A stretch of DNA of 64,000 nucleotides from Pseudophaeobacter arcticus DSM 23566 (GTDB lineage: Bacteria > Pseudomonadota > Alphaproteobacteria > Rhodobacterales > Rhodobacteraceae). Under the pieces are notes generated by a model. It was not told the DNA's origin and searched no databases. It was given only the letters and a program-made list of their open reading frames with translations. Where the stretch lies: the NCBI RefSeq assembly GCF_000473205.1, contig NZ_KI421507.1, positions 3,023,057 through 3,087,056 on the forward strand. Direction: 5' to 3'. Made by a program: the position numbers and the translations under genes. Of the stretch, positions 51,694-61,320 are shown piece after piece. Each line of letters opens with the position of its first letter. The first letter of the stretch is position 1.

Positions 51694-54648
51694 ATGACCG
51701 ATAACTCTCCCAACGACCTGTTCCACGCCTCCTCCTTTATGCAGGGGCACAATGCCGAATATCTTGAACAGCTCTATGCGCAATATGCCACTGACCCCAA
51801 TGCGGTCGATGCCGCCTGGGGTGAGTTCTTCCGCCAGATGGGCGATGCCGATCTCGACGTCAAAGCAGAGGCCGCCGGACCCTCCTGGGCCCGTGCTGAC
51901 TGGCCGCCGATGCCCACGGATGATCTGACCGCCGCATTGACAGGCGAATGGCCTGCCCCGGTGGAAACCAAGGCCGCTGGCAAGAAAATCGCCGAGAAAG
52001 CCGCCAAAGCAGGCGTTGAGGTCTCGGACGAGCAGATCCAGCGCGCGGTGCTGGATTCGATCCGCGCCCTGATGCTGATCCGCGCCTACCGGATCCGGGG
52101 CCATCTGGCCGCCGATCTGGACCCGCTGGCGATGCGCAGCGATGCCCCCCACCCCGAGCTGGATCCAAAAAACTACGGCTTTATGGAAACCGATATGGAT
52201 CGCCCGATCTTTATCGACAATGTTCTGGGGCTTCAGGTGGCCTCGATGCGGCAGATCGTCGACATCGTCAAACGCACCTACTGCGGCACCTTTGCCCTGC
52301 AATACATGCATATCTCTGATCCGGCACAATCCGCCTGGCTGAAAGAGCGTATCGAGGGCTACGACAAGGAAATCACCTTCACCCGCGAGGGCCGCAAGGC
52401 GATCCTCAACAAGATGGTTGAGGCCGAGGGGTTCGAGAAATTCCTGCATGTGAAATACATGGGCACCAAGCGGTTCGGCCTGGATGGTGGCGAAAGCCTG
52501 ATCCCCGCGATGGAGCAGATCATCAAGCGCGGCGGCAACCTTGGCGTCGAAGAGATCGTCATCGGCATGCCCCACCGGGGCCGGTTGTCGGTTCTGGCCA
52601 ATGTGATGCAGAAACCCTATCGCGCCATCTTCAACGAGTTCCAGGGTGGCAGCTTCAAACCCGAAGACGTCGATGGATCCGGCGATGTGAAATACCACCT
52701 CGGGGCCTCGTCGGATCGCGAATTTGACGGCAATATCGTGCACCTTAGTCTGACCGCCAACCCCTCTCACCTGGAGGCGGTGAACCCGGTTGTTCTGGGC
52801 AAGGTCCGCGCCAAGCAGGACCAAAAGAACGACGATGCGCGCACCAAGGTTCTGTCGATCCTGTTGCACGGTGATGCGGCCTTTGCCGGTCAGGGCGTTG
52901 TGGCCGAGTGCTTTGCGCTGTCTGGCCTCAAGGGTCACAAGACCGGCGGCACCATGCATATCGTGGTGAACAACCAGATCGGTTTCACCACCGCGCCGCA
53001 TTTCTCGCGCTCCTCGCCCTATCCCACCGACAACGCGCTGGTGGTTGAGGCGCCGATCTTCCACGTCAATGGCGATGACCCGGAAGCCGTGGTGCATGCC
53101 GCCAAGGTGGCCACCGAGTTCCGCCAGAAGTTTGGCAAGGACGTGGTGCTGGATATCTTCTGCTACCGCCGCTTTGGTCACAACGAGGGCGACGAGCCCA
53201 TGTTCACCAACCCGCTGATGTACAAAAAGATCAAAGGCCACAAAACCACGCTCAGCCTCTATACGGAACGCCTGGTCAAGGATGGTCTGATCCCCGAGGG
53301 TGAAATCGAAGACATGAAGGCGGCCTTTCAGGCCAAGCTGAACGAAGAGTTTGAGATCGGGAAAGACTACAAACCCAACAAGGCCGACTGGCTGGATGGG
53401 CGCTGGTCACATCTGGATCGTCAAAAGGAAAACAAATACCAGCGCGGAAAAACCGCCATTGCCCCGGAAACCATGGCGGAAATCGGTAAATCTCTTGCCA
53501 GCGTGCCAGAGGGCTTCCCGATCCACCGCACCGTGGGCCGGGTTCTCGAAACCCGTGGCAAGATGTTTGAAAGCGGTGAAGGCTTTGACTGGGCCACCAG
53601 CGAAGCCCTGGCCTTTGGCTCGCTGCTGACCGAAGGTTTCCCGGTACGGCTGTCCGGTCAGGATGCCACCCGTGGCACCTTCTCGCAGCGCCATTCCGGG
53701 ATCATCAACCAGGACACCGAAGAGCGCTACTACCCGCTCAACCACATCCGTGAAGGCCAGTCACAATACGACGTGATTGACTCTGCCCTGTCGGAATATG
53801 CCGTCTTGGGTTTTGAATATGGCTATTCGCTGGCAGAACCCAACGCGCTGACACTCTGGGAAGCGCAGTTCGGCGATTTTGCCAATGGTGCCCAGATCAT
53901 GTTCGATCAGTTCATCTCGTCGGGCGAAAGCAAATGGCTGCGGATGTCCGGTCTGGTCTGCCTGATGCCACATGGTTTTGAAGGCCAGGGGCCTGAGCAC
54001 TCATCGGCCCGTCTGGAACGATTCCTGCAGATGTGTGGTCAGGACAACTGGATTGTTGCCAATTGCACCACACCGGCAAACTACTTCCACATCCTGCGCC
54101 GCCAGCTGCATCGCTCATTCCGCAAGCCGCTGATGCTGATGACGCCCAAATCGCTGCTGCGTCACAAACTGGCCGTCAGCAATGCCGAGGAATTCACCAC
54201 CGGTTCCAGCTTCCACCGGGTGCTGTGGGATGATGCCCAGCACGGCAATTCCGAGACCAAGCTGGTCAAGGATGACAAGATCAAGCGCGTGGTCATGTGC
54301 TCGGGCAAGGTTTACTATGACCTGCTGGAAGAGCGCGATGCCCGTGGCATTGACGACGTCTATCTGATGCGCATCGAGCAGTTCTACCCCTTCCCGGCGA
54401 TCTCGCTGGTCAAGGAGCTGGAACGGTTCAAAGGCGCCGAAATGGTCTGGTGCCAGGAAGAGCCCAAGAACCAGGGCGCCTGGACCTTTATCGAGCCCAA
54501 TATCGAATGGGTGCTGAGCCGGATCAAGGCCAAGCACACCCGGCCCGCTTACGTCGGCCGTGCCACCTCGGCGTCGCCTGCAACCGGCCTCGCCAGCCAA
54601 CATAAAGCCCAACAAGCTGCGCTCGTGAACGACGCGCTGAGCATCTGA
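51694..54648 (+). CDS. sucA: 2-oxoglutarate dehydrogenase E1 component
   Basis: A 984-residue thiamine-diphosphate enzyme that decarboxylates 2-oxoglutarate and passes the succinyl group to SucB. The N-terminal [39 protein letters not shown] is the E2-binding segment. [39 protein letters not shown] and [23 protein letters not shown] (TPP-binding GD), then [20 protein letters not shown], define E1o. [23 protein letters not shown] is the C-domain motif. A GTG four codons earlier is possible but ATG 51694 is preferred. Confidence 0.95.
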   Translation: MTDNSPNDLFHASSFMQGHNAEYLEQLYAQYATDPNAVDAAWGEFFRQMGDADLDVKAEAAGPSWARADWPPMPTDDLTAALTGEWPAPVETKAAGKKIAEKAAKAGVEVSDEQIQRAVLDSIRALMLIRAYRIRGHLAADLDPLAMRSDAPHPELDPKNYGFMETDMDRPIFIDNVLGLQVASMRQIVDIVKRTYCGTFALQYMHISDPAQSAWLKERIEGYDKEITFTREGRKAILNKMVEAEGFEKFLHVKYMGTKRFGLDGGESLIPAMEQIIKRGGNLGVEEIVIGMPHRGRLSVLANVMQKPYRAIFNEFQGGSFKPEDVDGSGDVKYHLGASSDREFDGNIVHLSLTANPSHLEAVNPVVLGKVRAKQDQKNDDARTKVLSILLHGDAAFAGQGVVAECFALSGLKGHKTGGTMHIVVNNQIGFTTAPHFSRSSPYPTDNALVVEAPIFHVNGDDPEAVVHAAKVATEFRQKFGKDVVLDIFCYRRFGHNEGDEPMFTNPLMYKKIKGHKTTLSLYTERLVKDGLIPEGEIEDMKAAFQAKLNEEFEIGKDYKPNKADWLDGRWSHLDRQKENKYQRGKTAIAPETMAEIGKSLASVPEGFPIHRTVGRVLETRGKMFESGEGFDWATSEALAFGSLLTEGFPVRLSGQDATRGTFSQRHSGIINQDTEERYYPLNHIREGQSQYDVIDSALSEYAVLGFEYGYSLAEPNALTLWEAQFGDFANGAQIMFDQFISSGESKWLRMSGLVCLMPHGFEGQGPEHSSARLERFLQMCGQDNWIVANCTTPANYFHILRRQLHRSFRKPLMLMTPKSLLRHKLAVSNAEEFTTGSSFHRVLWDDAQHGNSETKLVKDDKIKRVVMCSGKVYYDLLEERDARGIDDVYLMRIEQFYPFPAISLVKELERFKGAEMVWCQEEPKNQGAWTFIEPNIEWVLSRIKAKHTRPAYVGRATSASPATGLASQHKAQQAALVNDALSI

Positions 54649-54659
54649 GGAAGACAGAC

Positions 54660-56168
54660 ATGACAACCGAAGTTCGCGTGCCCACCCTGGGCGAATCCGT
54701 TACCGAAGCCACCGTGGCCACCTGGTTCAAGAAACCCGGCGACACCGTGGCGCAGGATGAAATGCTCTGTGAGCTGGAAACCGACAAGGTCACCGTCGAG
54801 GTGCCCGCCCCTGCCGCTGGCGTGCTGGCGGATATCGTCGCCAGTGAAGGTGAGACCGTCGGTGTTGACGCGCTGCTGGCCAATATCTCCGCCTCAGGCG
54901 CCGGGGCCGCTCCGGCTCCGGCCGCTGCTGCAGCCCCGGCAGCCGCAGCGCCAGAGGCCGCGACAGCCAGCACCAACGTCATGGTCCCCACCCTGGGCGA
55001 ATCCGTGACCGAGGCCACCGTCTCTGTCTGGTTCAAAAAGGTCGGCGATACCGTGGCGCAGGATGAAATGCTCTGCGAGCTGGAAACGGATAAAGTCTCC
55101 GTCGAAGTGCCCGCCCCCGCCGCAGGTGTGCTGGCAGAAATCACCGCTGCCGAAGGCGCCACAGTCGAAGCCAGCGCCAAACTGGGCGTGATTGCAGGTG
55201 CCGGTGCAGCGGTCGCGGCGGCGCCAGCCACAGCGCCCGCTGCTGTTGCGGCTCCTGCCGCCGCAGGCAAGGACATCGCCAATGCGCCATCGGCGGAAAA
55301 AGCCATGGCCGAAGCCGGGCTCTCTGCCGCCAATGTGGCAGGCACCGGTCGCGATGGCCGTATCATGAAAGACGACGTCGCCCGCGCCATGGCGGCCGCC
55401 GCAGCAGCCCCCGCGCCAGCCGCCGCCGCAGCACCAACCCCGCGCGCGCCTGTCGCTGCGGATGATGCCTCCCGCGAGGAACGGGTAAAAATGACCCGCC
55501 TGCGCCAGACCATCGCCAAGCGCCTGAAGGAAAGCCAGAACACCGCCGCGATGCTCACCACCTATAACGAGGTGGACATGGGTGAAGTCATGGCCCTGCG
55601 CAATCAGTACAAAGACCAGTTTGAGAAAAAGCACGGTGTGCGTCTCGGCTTTATGTCCTTCTTCACCAAGGCCTGCTGTCACGCCCTGAAAGAAGTGCCC
55701 GAAGTCAACGCCGAGATCGACGGCACCGATGTGGTCTACAAGAACTTTGTCCACATGGGCGTCGCCGCCGGCACCCCAACCGGCCTGGTGGTTCCGGTGA
55801 TCCGCGACGCCGATGCGATGTCCTTTGCCGAGATCGAAAAAGCCATCTCGGAAAAAGGCAAACGCGCCCGCGACGGCAAGCTGACCATGGCAGAGATGCA
55901 GGGCGGCACCTTTACGCTCTCCAATGGTGGTGTCTATGGCTCGCTGATGTCCTCGCCAATCCTGAACCCGCCACAGTCCGGCATCCTCGGCATGCACAAG
56001 ATCCAGGATCGCCCGATGGCGATCAACGGTGAAGTGGTGATCCGCCCGATGATGTATCTGGCGCTGAGCTACGACCACCGCATCGTCGACGGCAAAGGCG
56101 CAGTGACCTTCCTGGTGCGCGTCAAAGAAGCCCTGGAAGATCCCCGCCGCCTGCTGATGGATCTGTAA
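54660..56168 (+). CDS. sucB: Dihydrolipoyl succinyltransferase E2 with two lipoyl domains
   Basis: A 502-residue E2 of the 2-oxoglutarate dehydrogenase complex. Unusually for the classic 400-residue enzyme, it has two tandem lipoyl domains (about residues 1-80 and 102-182), each with [10 protein letters not shown] where the Lys is lipoylated, joined by Ala-Pro-rich linkers. Then come the peripheral E1/E3-binding domain ([33 protein letters not shown], about 205-240) and the catalytic domain with [22 protein letters not shown], whose His and Asp are catalytic. It lies 11 bases after sucA. Confidence 0.95.
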   Translation: MTTEVRVPTLGESVTEATVATWFKKPGDTVAQDEMLCELETDKVTVEVPAPAAGVLADIVASEGETVGVDALLANISASGAGAAPAPAAAAAPAAAAPEAATASTNVMVPTLGESVTEATVSVWFKKVGDTVAQDEMLCELETDKVSVEVPAPAAGVLAEITAAEGATVEASAKLGVIAGAGAAVAAAPATAPAAVAAPAAAGKDIANAPSAEKAMAEAGLSAANVAGTGRDGRIMKDDVARAMAAAAAAPAPAAAAAPTPRAPVAADDASREERVKMTRLRQTIAKRLKESQNTAAMLTTYNEVDMGEVMALRNQYKDQFEKKHGVRLGFMSFFTKACCHALKEVPEVNAEIDGTDVVYKNFVHMGVAAGTPTGLVVPVIRDADAMSFAEIEKAISEKGKRARDGKLTMAEMQGGTFTLSNGGVYGSLMSSPILNPPQSGILGMHKIQDRPMAINGEVVIRPMMYLALSYDHRIVDGKGAVTFLVRVKEALEDPRRLLMDL

Positions 56169-56178
56169 AAACCTTTAA

Positions 56179-56219
56179 CGGACCTCCTTCCCTGCAAAAT
56201 CCGCAAGCTGGGAGGTCCG
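56179..56219 (+). other. Hairpin after sucB
   Basis: CGGACCTCC (56179-56187) pairs perfectly with GGAGGTCCG (56211-56219). The loop is about 23 bases and no T-run follows, so it could be a transcript end or processing site rather than a simple terminator. Confidence 0.5.
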
Positions 56220-56250
56220 CCAATCATTGCTGATGGATTTATGACCAATC

Positions 56251-56715
56251 TTGGCACATCGTAGCAAAATATCAGTAAGAGATGCTCGGGGCCTCGGATT
56301 ATCATCTCATGTCGTGAGATACCGGTGTCCAGTGTGTAAATCCATTCAACCTGTTGGCGCCATGTTGAACACTCTTCAGGATACCGGTTTCGAACCCAAA
56401 TACGACGCACATAGATGCTCCGAATGCTCGAGCCTATTGAATCTGATTTTTCCAATGCACCGTCAGGTGCTTATGTTCGTTTTTTTGGTGGCACCTGTCT
56501 TTTTTTATGCCGCGTTTACCGGCGTATGGATTTCAAACTCCTACCAACACCTAAGCTGGTTTAATCCAAGCAAAGGCTTCAGAGAGCCAACTTTTCTCGC
56601 AACGGTATCCCTCATTGCGCCGCTTTGCATGCTGGGGGCATTTTTCACCTATTTTGCTGGGCTGATGCTTTTTAGCACAACAAGAGTTGAACGCCCAATT
56701 GGAACCCCCAAATGA
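56251..56715 (+). CDS. Hypothetical membrane protein with N-terminal zinc-ribbon-like motif
   Basis: Up to 154 residues. RYRCPVCKSIQPVGAMLN and, about 25 residues on, HRCSECSSLLNL give two C-x2-C pairs, a zinc-ribbon pattern. Two membrane helices follow (VLMFVFLVAPVFFYAAFTGVWI; FLATVSLIAPLCMLGAFFTYFAGLMLF). The nominal start is TTG 56251, with no clear ribosome-binding site; the true start is uncertain. The DNA is A+T-richer than the suc genes around it. Its stop overlaps the MAPEG gene start. Function unknown. Confidence 0.65.
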   Translation: MAHRSKISVRDARGLGLSSHVVRYRCPVCKSIQPVGAMLNTLQDTGFEPKYDAHRCSECSSLLNLIFPMHRQVLMFVFLVAPVFFYAAFTGVWISNSYQHLSWFNPSKGFREPTFLATVSLIAPLCMLGAFFTYFAGLMLFSTTRVERPIGTPK

Positions 56716-57101
56716 CCACTGAACTCACCACCCTCGCCCTCGCCGCCCTATTGCAAGTCCTGCAGTTCTGCGCCTATTCCGCCACGGCCAACCGGCAGGT
56801 CAGCCCCAAGGTTGCCCTCGGCCCACGCGACACGCCCGTCGAGCTCACCGGCCTCGCAGGCCGCTTCAAACGGGCGATGGAGAACCACTTCGAAGGGCTT
56901 ATCCTCTTCACCATTGCCTGCCTGGTCGTGACCCTTGGTGAACAATCCACGCAAATTACCCAGACCTGCGCCTGGATCTATCTCGGCGCCCGCATCGCCT
57001 ATGTCCCTGCCTATGCCCTGGGGCTCTCTCCCTGGCGCTCGGTGATCTGGTTTATCGGCCTTCTGGCCACCACATCCATGTTGATCGCCGCCCTCATCTA
57101 G
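56712..57101 (+). CDS. MAPEG-family membrane protein
   Basis: A 129-residue, four-helix membrane protein of the MAPEG family (eicosanoid and glutathione metabolism relatives). ALAALLQVLQFCAYSATANR opens it, then PVELTGLAGRFKRAMENHFEGLILFTIACLV with the family's conserved R-A-x-x-N-x-x-E pattern, and WIYLGARIAYVPAYALGLSPWRSVIWFIGLLAT. Its ATG overlaps the previous stop (ATGA). A bacterial substrate is unknown. It sits between sucB and lpd, apparently as part of the same transcription block. Confidence 0.85.
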   Translation: MTTELTTLALAALLQVLQFCAYSATANRQVSPKVALGPRDTPVELTGLAGRFKRAMENHFEGLILFTIACLVVTLGEQSTQITQTCAWIYLGARIAYVPAYALGLSPWRSVIWFIGLLATTSMLIAALI

Positions 57102-57194
57102 GCTTTCATCTTTCCACAAATACCTCGGGGGAGGCCCACTCGGGCCGGGGGCAGAGCCCCAACTCCCACACAAACCGCAAAAGGACCCTCAATA

Positions 57195-58589
57195 ATGGCA
57201 AGCTACGACGTCATCATCATCGGTGCAGGCCCCGGCGGCTATGTCAGCGCCATCCGCTGCGCCCAGCTGGGCCTCAAAACTGCCATCGTAGAGGGCCGCG
57301 AGACCCTCGGCGGCACCTGCCTCAACATTGGCTGCATCCCCTCCAAGGCGCTGCTGCATGCCACCCATATGCTGCACGAGGCCGAGCACAACTTTGGCAA
57401 CATGGGGCTCAAAGGCAAATCTCCCTCCGTCGACTGGAACCAGATGAAATCCTACAAGGAGGACGTCGTGGGCCAGAATACCGGCGGCGTTGAGTTCCTG
57501 ATGAAAAAGAACAAGATCGACTGGCTCAAAGGCTGGGCCACGATTCCGGCGGTCGGGCAGGTCAAGGTTGGCGATGACATCCATGAGGCCAAGAACATCG
57601 TCGTGGCCACCGGCTCTGTGCCCTCCGCCCTGCCTGGTGTCGAGGTCGACGAAAAGATCGTTGTCACCTCCACCGGCGCGCTGGATCTGCCCAAGGTGCC
57701 CAAGAAAATGGTCGTTATCGGCGCCGGCGTCATCGGGCTGGAACTGGGCTCGGTCTATGCCCGTCTCGGTTCTGAGGTCACCGTTGTTGAATATATGGAT
57801 GCGGTCTGCCCTGGCATGGACAAGGACGTTCAGCGCGGCTTCAAGCGGATCCTGGAAAAACAGGGTCTGACCTTCATCATGGGCGCGGCTGTGCAGGGGG
57901 TTGAGGCCTCCAAGACCAAGGCCAAGGTGAAATACGCGCTGAAGAAAACCCCCGAGACCGAGGAAAGCCTCGACGCCGATGTGGTGCTGGTTGCAACCGG
58001 GCGCAAAGCCTATGCAGATGGGCTGGGCCTGGAGGCTTTGGGTGTCAAACTGACCGAGCGCGGCCAGATCGCCACCGACTCCCAGTGGCGCACCAATGTG
58101 CCCGGTATCTATGCCATTGGCGACGTCATTGAGGGGCCCATGCTGGCCCATAAGGCCGAGGATGAGGGCATGGCCGTGGCGGATGTCCTTGGCGGCAAAC
58201 ATGGCCATGTGAACTACGGCGTTATCCCCGGTGTGGTCTACACCACCCCCGAGGTCGCCACCGTTGGCGCGACTGAGGATGCACTCAAGGCCGAGGGGCG
58301 CAAGATCAAGGTTGGCAAGTTCAACTTCATGGCCAATGCCCGGGCCAAGGCGGTGCATCAGGCCGAGGGTGGTTTTGTCAAAATCATCACCGACAAGGAA
58401 ACCGACCGCATCCTGGGCGCGGCTATCATTGGCCCCGGCGCTGGCGACTTGATCCACGAGCTCTGCGTCGCGATGGAATTTGGCGCCTCCGCCGAAGACG
58501 TCGCCCTGACCTGCCACGCCCATCCGACTTATTCGGAAGCCGTGCGCGAAGCCGCCCTGGCCTGCGGCACCGGCGCCATCCACAGCTAA
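57195..58589 (+). CDS. lpd: Dihydrolipoamide dehydrogenase (E3)
   Basis: A 464-residue FAD/NAD disulfide oxidoreductase that reoxidises the lipoyl groups of SucB. The FAD site is [30 protein letters not shown], the redox-active disulfide is in [20 protein letters not shown] (C-x4-C), the NAD site is [27 protein letters not shown], and the C-terminal His-Glu pair is in [16 protein letters not shown]. It completes the 2-oxoglutarate dehydrogenase set with sucA and sucB. A hairpin follows its stop. Confidence 0.96.
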   Translation: MASYDVIIIGAGPGGYVSAIRCAQLGLKTAIVEGRETLGGTCLNIGCIPSKALLHATHMLHEAEHNFGNMGLKGKSPSVDWNQMKSYKEDVVGQNTGGVEFLMKKNKIDWLKGWATIPAVGQVKVGDDIHEAKNIVVATGSVPSALPGVEVDEKIVVTSTGALDLPKVPKKMVVIGAGVIGLELGSVYARLGSEVTVVEYMDAVCPGMDKDVQRGFKRILEKQGLTFIMGAAVQGVEASKTKAKVKYALKKTPETEESLDADVVLVATGRKAYADGLGLEALGVKLTERGQIATDSQWRTNVPGIYAIGDVIEGPMLAHKAEDEGMAVADVLGGKHGHVNYGVIPGVVYTTPEVATVGATEDALKAEGRKIKVGKFNFMANARAKAVHQAEGGFVKIITDKETDRILGAAIIGPGAGDLIHELCVAMEFGASAEDVALTCHAHPTYSEAVREAALACGTGAIHS

Positions 58590-58602
58590 AACTTGATGGC
58601 TG

Positions 58603-58628
58603 CGCCCCGGCATTATTTTGCCGGGGCG
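58603..58628 (+). terminator. Hairpin after lpd
   Basis: CGCCCCGGC-ATTATTTT-GCCGGGGCG, a perfect 9-bp stem directly after lpd. It lacks a following T-run, so it may be a weaker terminator. Confidence 0.6.
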
Positions 58629-58648
58629 ATCCCCAATAGGACGAATTT

Positions 58649-59173
58649 TTGAAACGGCAAATTCTCATTCCCATCGTGATCGCCGGATTGGCCCTTGGCG
58701 GTGCTGCGGCGTCAACTTTGTGGCCAACAACAAGCCGTCCTGAACGGCTTGCCATGTTTTTTAAGGATATCTGCGTCGCCCACCATTTCAACCGCGATTT
58801 TGGAACCCCAAGCGACTACGGTTTGGTAGAGGTTTTGGACGGCTTTCAGGATGTGCTGTGGATCGACCCTGCAACCGGCGCCTTCCTGCGCCTTGAAACG
58901 GCAAAATGCACAATCGAAGCGCATGACCCCCATGCCTTGAGCCGACCAGAGGCCGAAGACCTGCTGGCAAGGCTGGAAGCCATTGTCCCAGAAGAACTGC
59001 CCGATCTCCCGGTTGATCCGAGTGCGGATGTCGGCCCACATAGCGTTTCCAAAGGATGGCTCACCGGACCACGTGGCTCTCTTGCGCGCTGGGGGGTGTT
59101 TTTTGCCGCCTTTCCAGACGATGCGGATGGCAGCAGCTGGCTTTGGATCAGGGCGCCTGAGCCCGAAAGCTAG
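58649..59173 (+). CDS. Hypothetical exported protein
   Basis: Up to 174 residues beginning KRQILIPIVIAGLALGGAAASTLWP, a signal or anchor segment. The mature part includes AMFFKDICVAHHFNRDFGTPSDYGLVEVLDGFQDVLWIDPATGAFLRLETAKCTIEAHDPHALSRPEAEDLLARLEAIVPEELPDLP, with two cysteines. The start codon would be TTG at 58649, eight bases after AGGA. Function unknown. Confidence 0.6.
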   Translation: MKRQILIPIVIAGLALGGAAASTLWPTTSRPERLAMFFKDICVAHHFNRDFGTPSDYGLVEVLDGFQDVLWIDPATGAFLRLETAKCTIEAHDPHALSRPEAEDLLARLEAIVPEELPDLPVDPSADVGPHSVSKGWLTGPRGSLARWGVFFAAFPDDADGSSWLWIRAPEPES

Positions 59174-59347
59174 ACAACCGAAGCCCCCAATGACAACTTG
59201 TTCCGGAGGCACTGACGCGCAGATCTTCTCAAAACTGGCTAAAGTGCTACATCTGGAACGCAGCGCAGCGTCGCAAAAACTATCGCTAGGAAAGCCGCCA
59301 TATCAGTTGTCTACTGCTCTCAACTTAAATCCAAGGGAGGACGGCAC

Positions 59348-59656
59348 ATGGCTGTTTCACTACAAGTTATCTATCCGGTCAGCGACGGCAGTACCTTTGA
59401 TCACGCCTATTATGCCGATACGCATATGCCGCTGGTCCAGGAACACATGGGGCCACATATCGACCAGGTTCTGGTTACGAAGGGCCTGACCGGTGGCCCG
59501 GATCAACCCGCCGGATTTCACGCCGTAGCCACAATCGTCTTTGCTGATCGGGACGCCATGGGCGCCGCGATGAAAGTCTCAGGCCCGGTGATGGCGGATG
59601 TGGCAAATTTCACCAATATCCAGCCGCAGGTACTGATTGGTGAGGTCATCGCCTGA
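59348..59656 (+). CDS. EthD-family small protein
   Basis: A 102-residue dimeric alpha-beta barrel protein: VSLQVIYPVSDGSTFDHAYYADTHMPLVQEHMG and FHAVATIVFADRDAMGAAMKVSGPVMADVANFTNIQPQVLIGEV. This matches EthD proteins, which aid monooxygenase-type pathways, though most have unknown roles. GGGAGG precedes the ATG. It stands alone after a 174-base gap with no recognised feature. Confidence 0.85.
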   Translation: MAVSLQVIYPVSDGSTFDHAYYADTHMPLVQEHMGPHIDQVLVTKGLTGGPDQPAGFHAVATIVFADRDAMGAAMKVSGPVMADVANFTNIQPQVLIGEVIA

Positions 59657-59729
59657 CCCCGCCGGCCCGGAACAACACGGGCGCAGAGGCGAACCCAACG
59701 CGCGGCCTCTGCGCCCTAAATGCTCAGCC

Positions 59730-59984
59730 TCAGCCCCCGAGAAACAGGACAGCCACGGCAAAATAGGCGAGACTGAAAGCGGCAAACAGAATGTTCTGCC
59801 GCCAGAAGCCCAGCCCCAAAGGGTCCTTCAGGGTGATCCAATCGAGAAAGCTGTCGCGGAACCGGGGGGATCGCCACATCAGCAGCAGATAGATGGCCAG
59901 ATAGCCCCCCAGCCAGATCAGGAATGCCCTGGCCTCGGGATCTGGATGGGGCGCTATCTGACCTGGGAGCTGAACGGGGTCCAT
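59730..59984 (-). CDS. Small membrane protein, last gene of the ftsE operon
   Basis: An 84-residue protein with two hydrophobic helices (FLIWLGGYLAIYLLLMW and ILFAAFSLAYFAVAVLFLGG) around a polar stretch RSPRFRDSFLDWITLKDPLGLGFWRQN. It is preceded three bases upstream by the pyridoxamine-phosphate-oxidase-like gene on the same strand, so it is likely co-transcribed. Function unknown. Confidence 0.65.
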   Translation of the reverse strand: MDPVQLPGQIAPHPDPEARAFLIWLGGYLAIYLLLMWRSPRFRDSFLDWITLKDPLGLGFWRQNILFAAFSLAYFAVAVLFLGG

Positions 59985-59987
59985 AGG

Positions 59988-60593
59988 TTACCACATGGTC
60001 TGGGCTGCCCGCGCGCCCCAGGCCTGATCATAGTCTTTGCCGCCCTCTTCGCCATCGGTCTGCTCGGCCAGGATCTCTCCCATCGAGGGCAGGTCCTGAC
60101 TTTCGTCCTGCCCCTTCCAGGTGCCCGCCCGCAGCATGGCACGGGCGCATTGGCTGTAGATCTCATCAATGGCGATGACGATCACGGTGGCGGGCTGCAT
60201 GCCCTTCTTTTCAAACCGGGCGCGCAGATCCGCATCCGCCGTCACCTGGGCGGTGCCATTGACCCGCACAACATTGTTCGACCCCGGCACCAGGAACATC
60301 AGCGAGACCCGCCCGTCGTGAATGATATTGCGCAGCGAATCCAACCGGTTGTTGCCACGCCAGTCGGGCATGGCCAGGGTTCCGGGATCCAGCTCCTGCA
60401 CCACCGGACCATCGTCGCCGCGCGGGCTGTCATCGGTGCCTTCAGGCCCCACGGTGGTCAACATGCAGAGCTTGGAAGCCATGATCCATTTACGATACAG
60501 CGGCGTCATCCGGCGCGCCACCTTGCGCAGCGCAGGTGCCCCCGGGGTGCCATAAAGCGCCTCCAGGTCGTCAATCGTTTTAAGATACTGCAT
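59988..60593 (-). CDS. Pyridoxamine 5'-phosphate oxidase-family flavin protein
   Basis: About 201 residues with a split-barrel FMN fold: WIMASKLCMLTTVGPEGTDDSPRGDDGPVVQELDPGTLAMPDWRGNNRLDSLRNIIHDGRVSLMFLVPGSNNVVRVNGTAQVTADADLRARF. This matches the MSMEG_1061-type PPOX proteins, probably FMN-binding oxidoreductases rather than PdxH. It starts inside the end of plsC (14-base overlap); a TTG start at 60602 is also possible. Confidence 0.8.
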   Translation of the reverse strand: MQYLKTIDDLEALYGTPGAPALRKVARRMTPLYRKWIMASKLCMLTTVGPEGTDDSPRGDDGPVVQELDPGTLAMPDWRGNNRLDSLRNIIHDGRVSLMFLVPGSNNVVRVNGTAQVTADADLRARFEKKGMQPATVIVIAIDEIYSQCARAMLRAGTWKGQDESQDLPSMGEILAEQTDGEEGGKDYDQAWGARAAQTMW

Positions 60594-61320
60594 CTGGATC
60601 AAACCCTATTTCCCGCATCAATTCATCCGATTTGGCTTCCACCCGGGCCTCCAGGATTTCCATAAATTCTTTCCGGTCCAGGCCTGGCTCGATCGGGTCG
60701 AGGAACTCCACCACGGCAACGCCGGGTTTGCGCATGATACCGGTGCGCGGCCAAAGCACACCGACATTGGTGGCCACCGGCACGCAGGGCTGTCCCAGCT
60801 GTTCATACAGCACCCCGGTGCCAACCTTGTAGTCGGCCTTGACGCCTGGTGCGACGCGGGTGCCTTGCGAATAGATGATCAGCTGGCCTGCTTCCTGATG
60901 GCCTTCCTTGACGTCCTGCACCATCTTGTCGATGGCCGCACCACGCTTGCCGCGATCCACCGCGACACAGTCCAGCAGCTTGGCATATTGGCCAATCACC
61001 GGAGTCCGCAGGATCTCTTTTTTCATGATGAACTTGGCTGTCGGCAGCGCCGTGAAGATCATCATGATGTCCAGAAACGACTGGTGTTTTGCGGCAATCA
61101 GCACCTCGCCCGATGGCGGCGTGCCGCGCACTTCGCAGCGAATGCCCACCATGAAACGCGCCGTCCAGAACACCCAGCGCGAATAGCTTTTGCAGCAGAC
61201 CCGCGCGCCCCGTTTGCTAAAGATCGCCCAGGGCGCAAACATCAGGCCAAAGATCGGCATCATGAAATAGATCTGGAACACAAAGAGAAAAGACCGCAGC
61301 CACTGAATTGCAAATGTCAC
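60580..61320 (-). CDS. plsC: 1-acyl-sn-glycerol-3-phosphate acyltransferase
   Basis: A 246-residue membrane acyltransferase that makes phosphatidic acid from lysophosphatidate. An N-terminal hydrophobic stretch (WLRSFLFVFQIYFMMPIFGLMFA) is followed by block I AAKHQSFLDIMMI (H-x4-D), VAVDRGKRGAAIDKMV, block III YSQGTRVAPG and PCVPVATNVGVLWPR. Its ATG overlaps the ftsX stop (ATGA), and the PPOX gene starts inside its end. Coupling to ftsEX suggests a link between division and envelope lipid supply. Confidence 0.88.
   Translation of the reverse strand: MTFAIQWLRSFLFVFQIYFMMPIFGLMFAPWAIFSKRGARVCCKSYSRWVFWTARFMVGIRCEVRGTPPSGEVLIAAKHQSFLDIMMIFTALPTAKFIMKKEILRTPVIGQYAKLLDCVAVDRGKRGAAIDKMVQDVKEGHQEAGQLIIYSQGTRVAPGVKADYKVGTGVLYEQLGQPCVPVATNVGVLWPRTGIMRKPGVAVVEFLDPIEPGLDRKEFMEILEARVEAKSDELMREIGFDPDAVS

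Noticed and set aside
51493..53241. A 582-codon minus-strand frame over sucA
   Set aside because: It is the antisense of the 2-oxoglutarate dehydrogenase E1 gene and starts and ends at arbitrary points relative to its neighbours.
57189..58613. A 474-codon minus-strand frame matching the length of lpd
   Set aside because: It exactly mirrors the lipoamide dehydrogenase gene; its Gly/His/Asp-rich sequence is typical of an antisense shadow.
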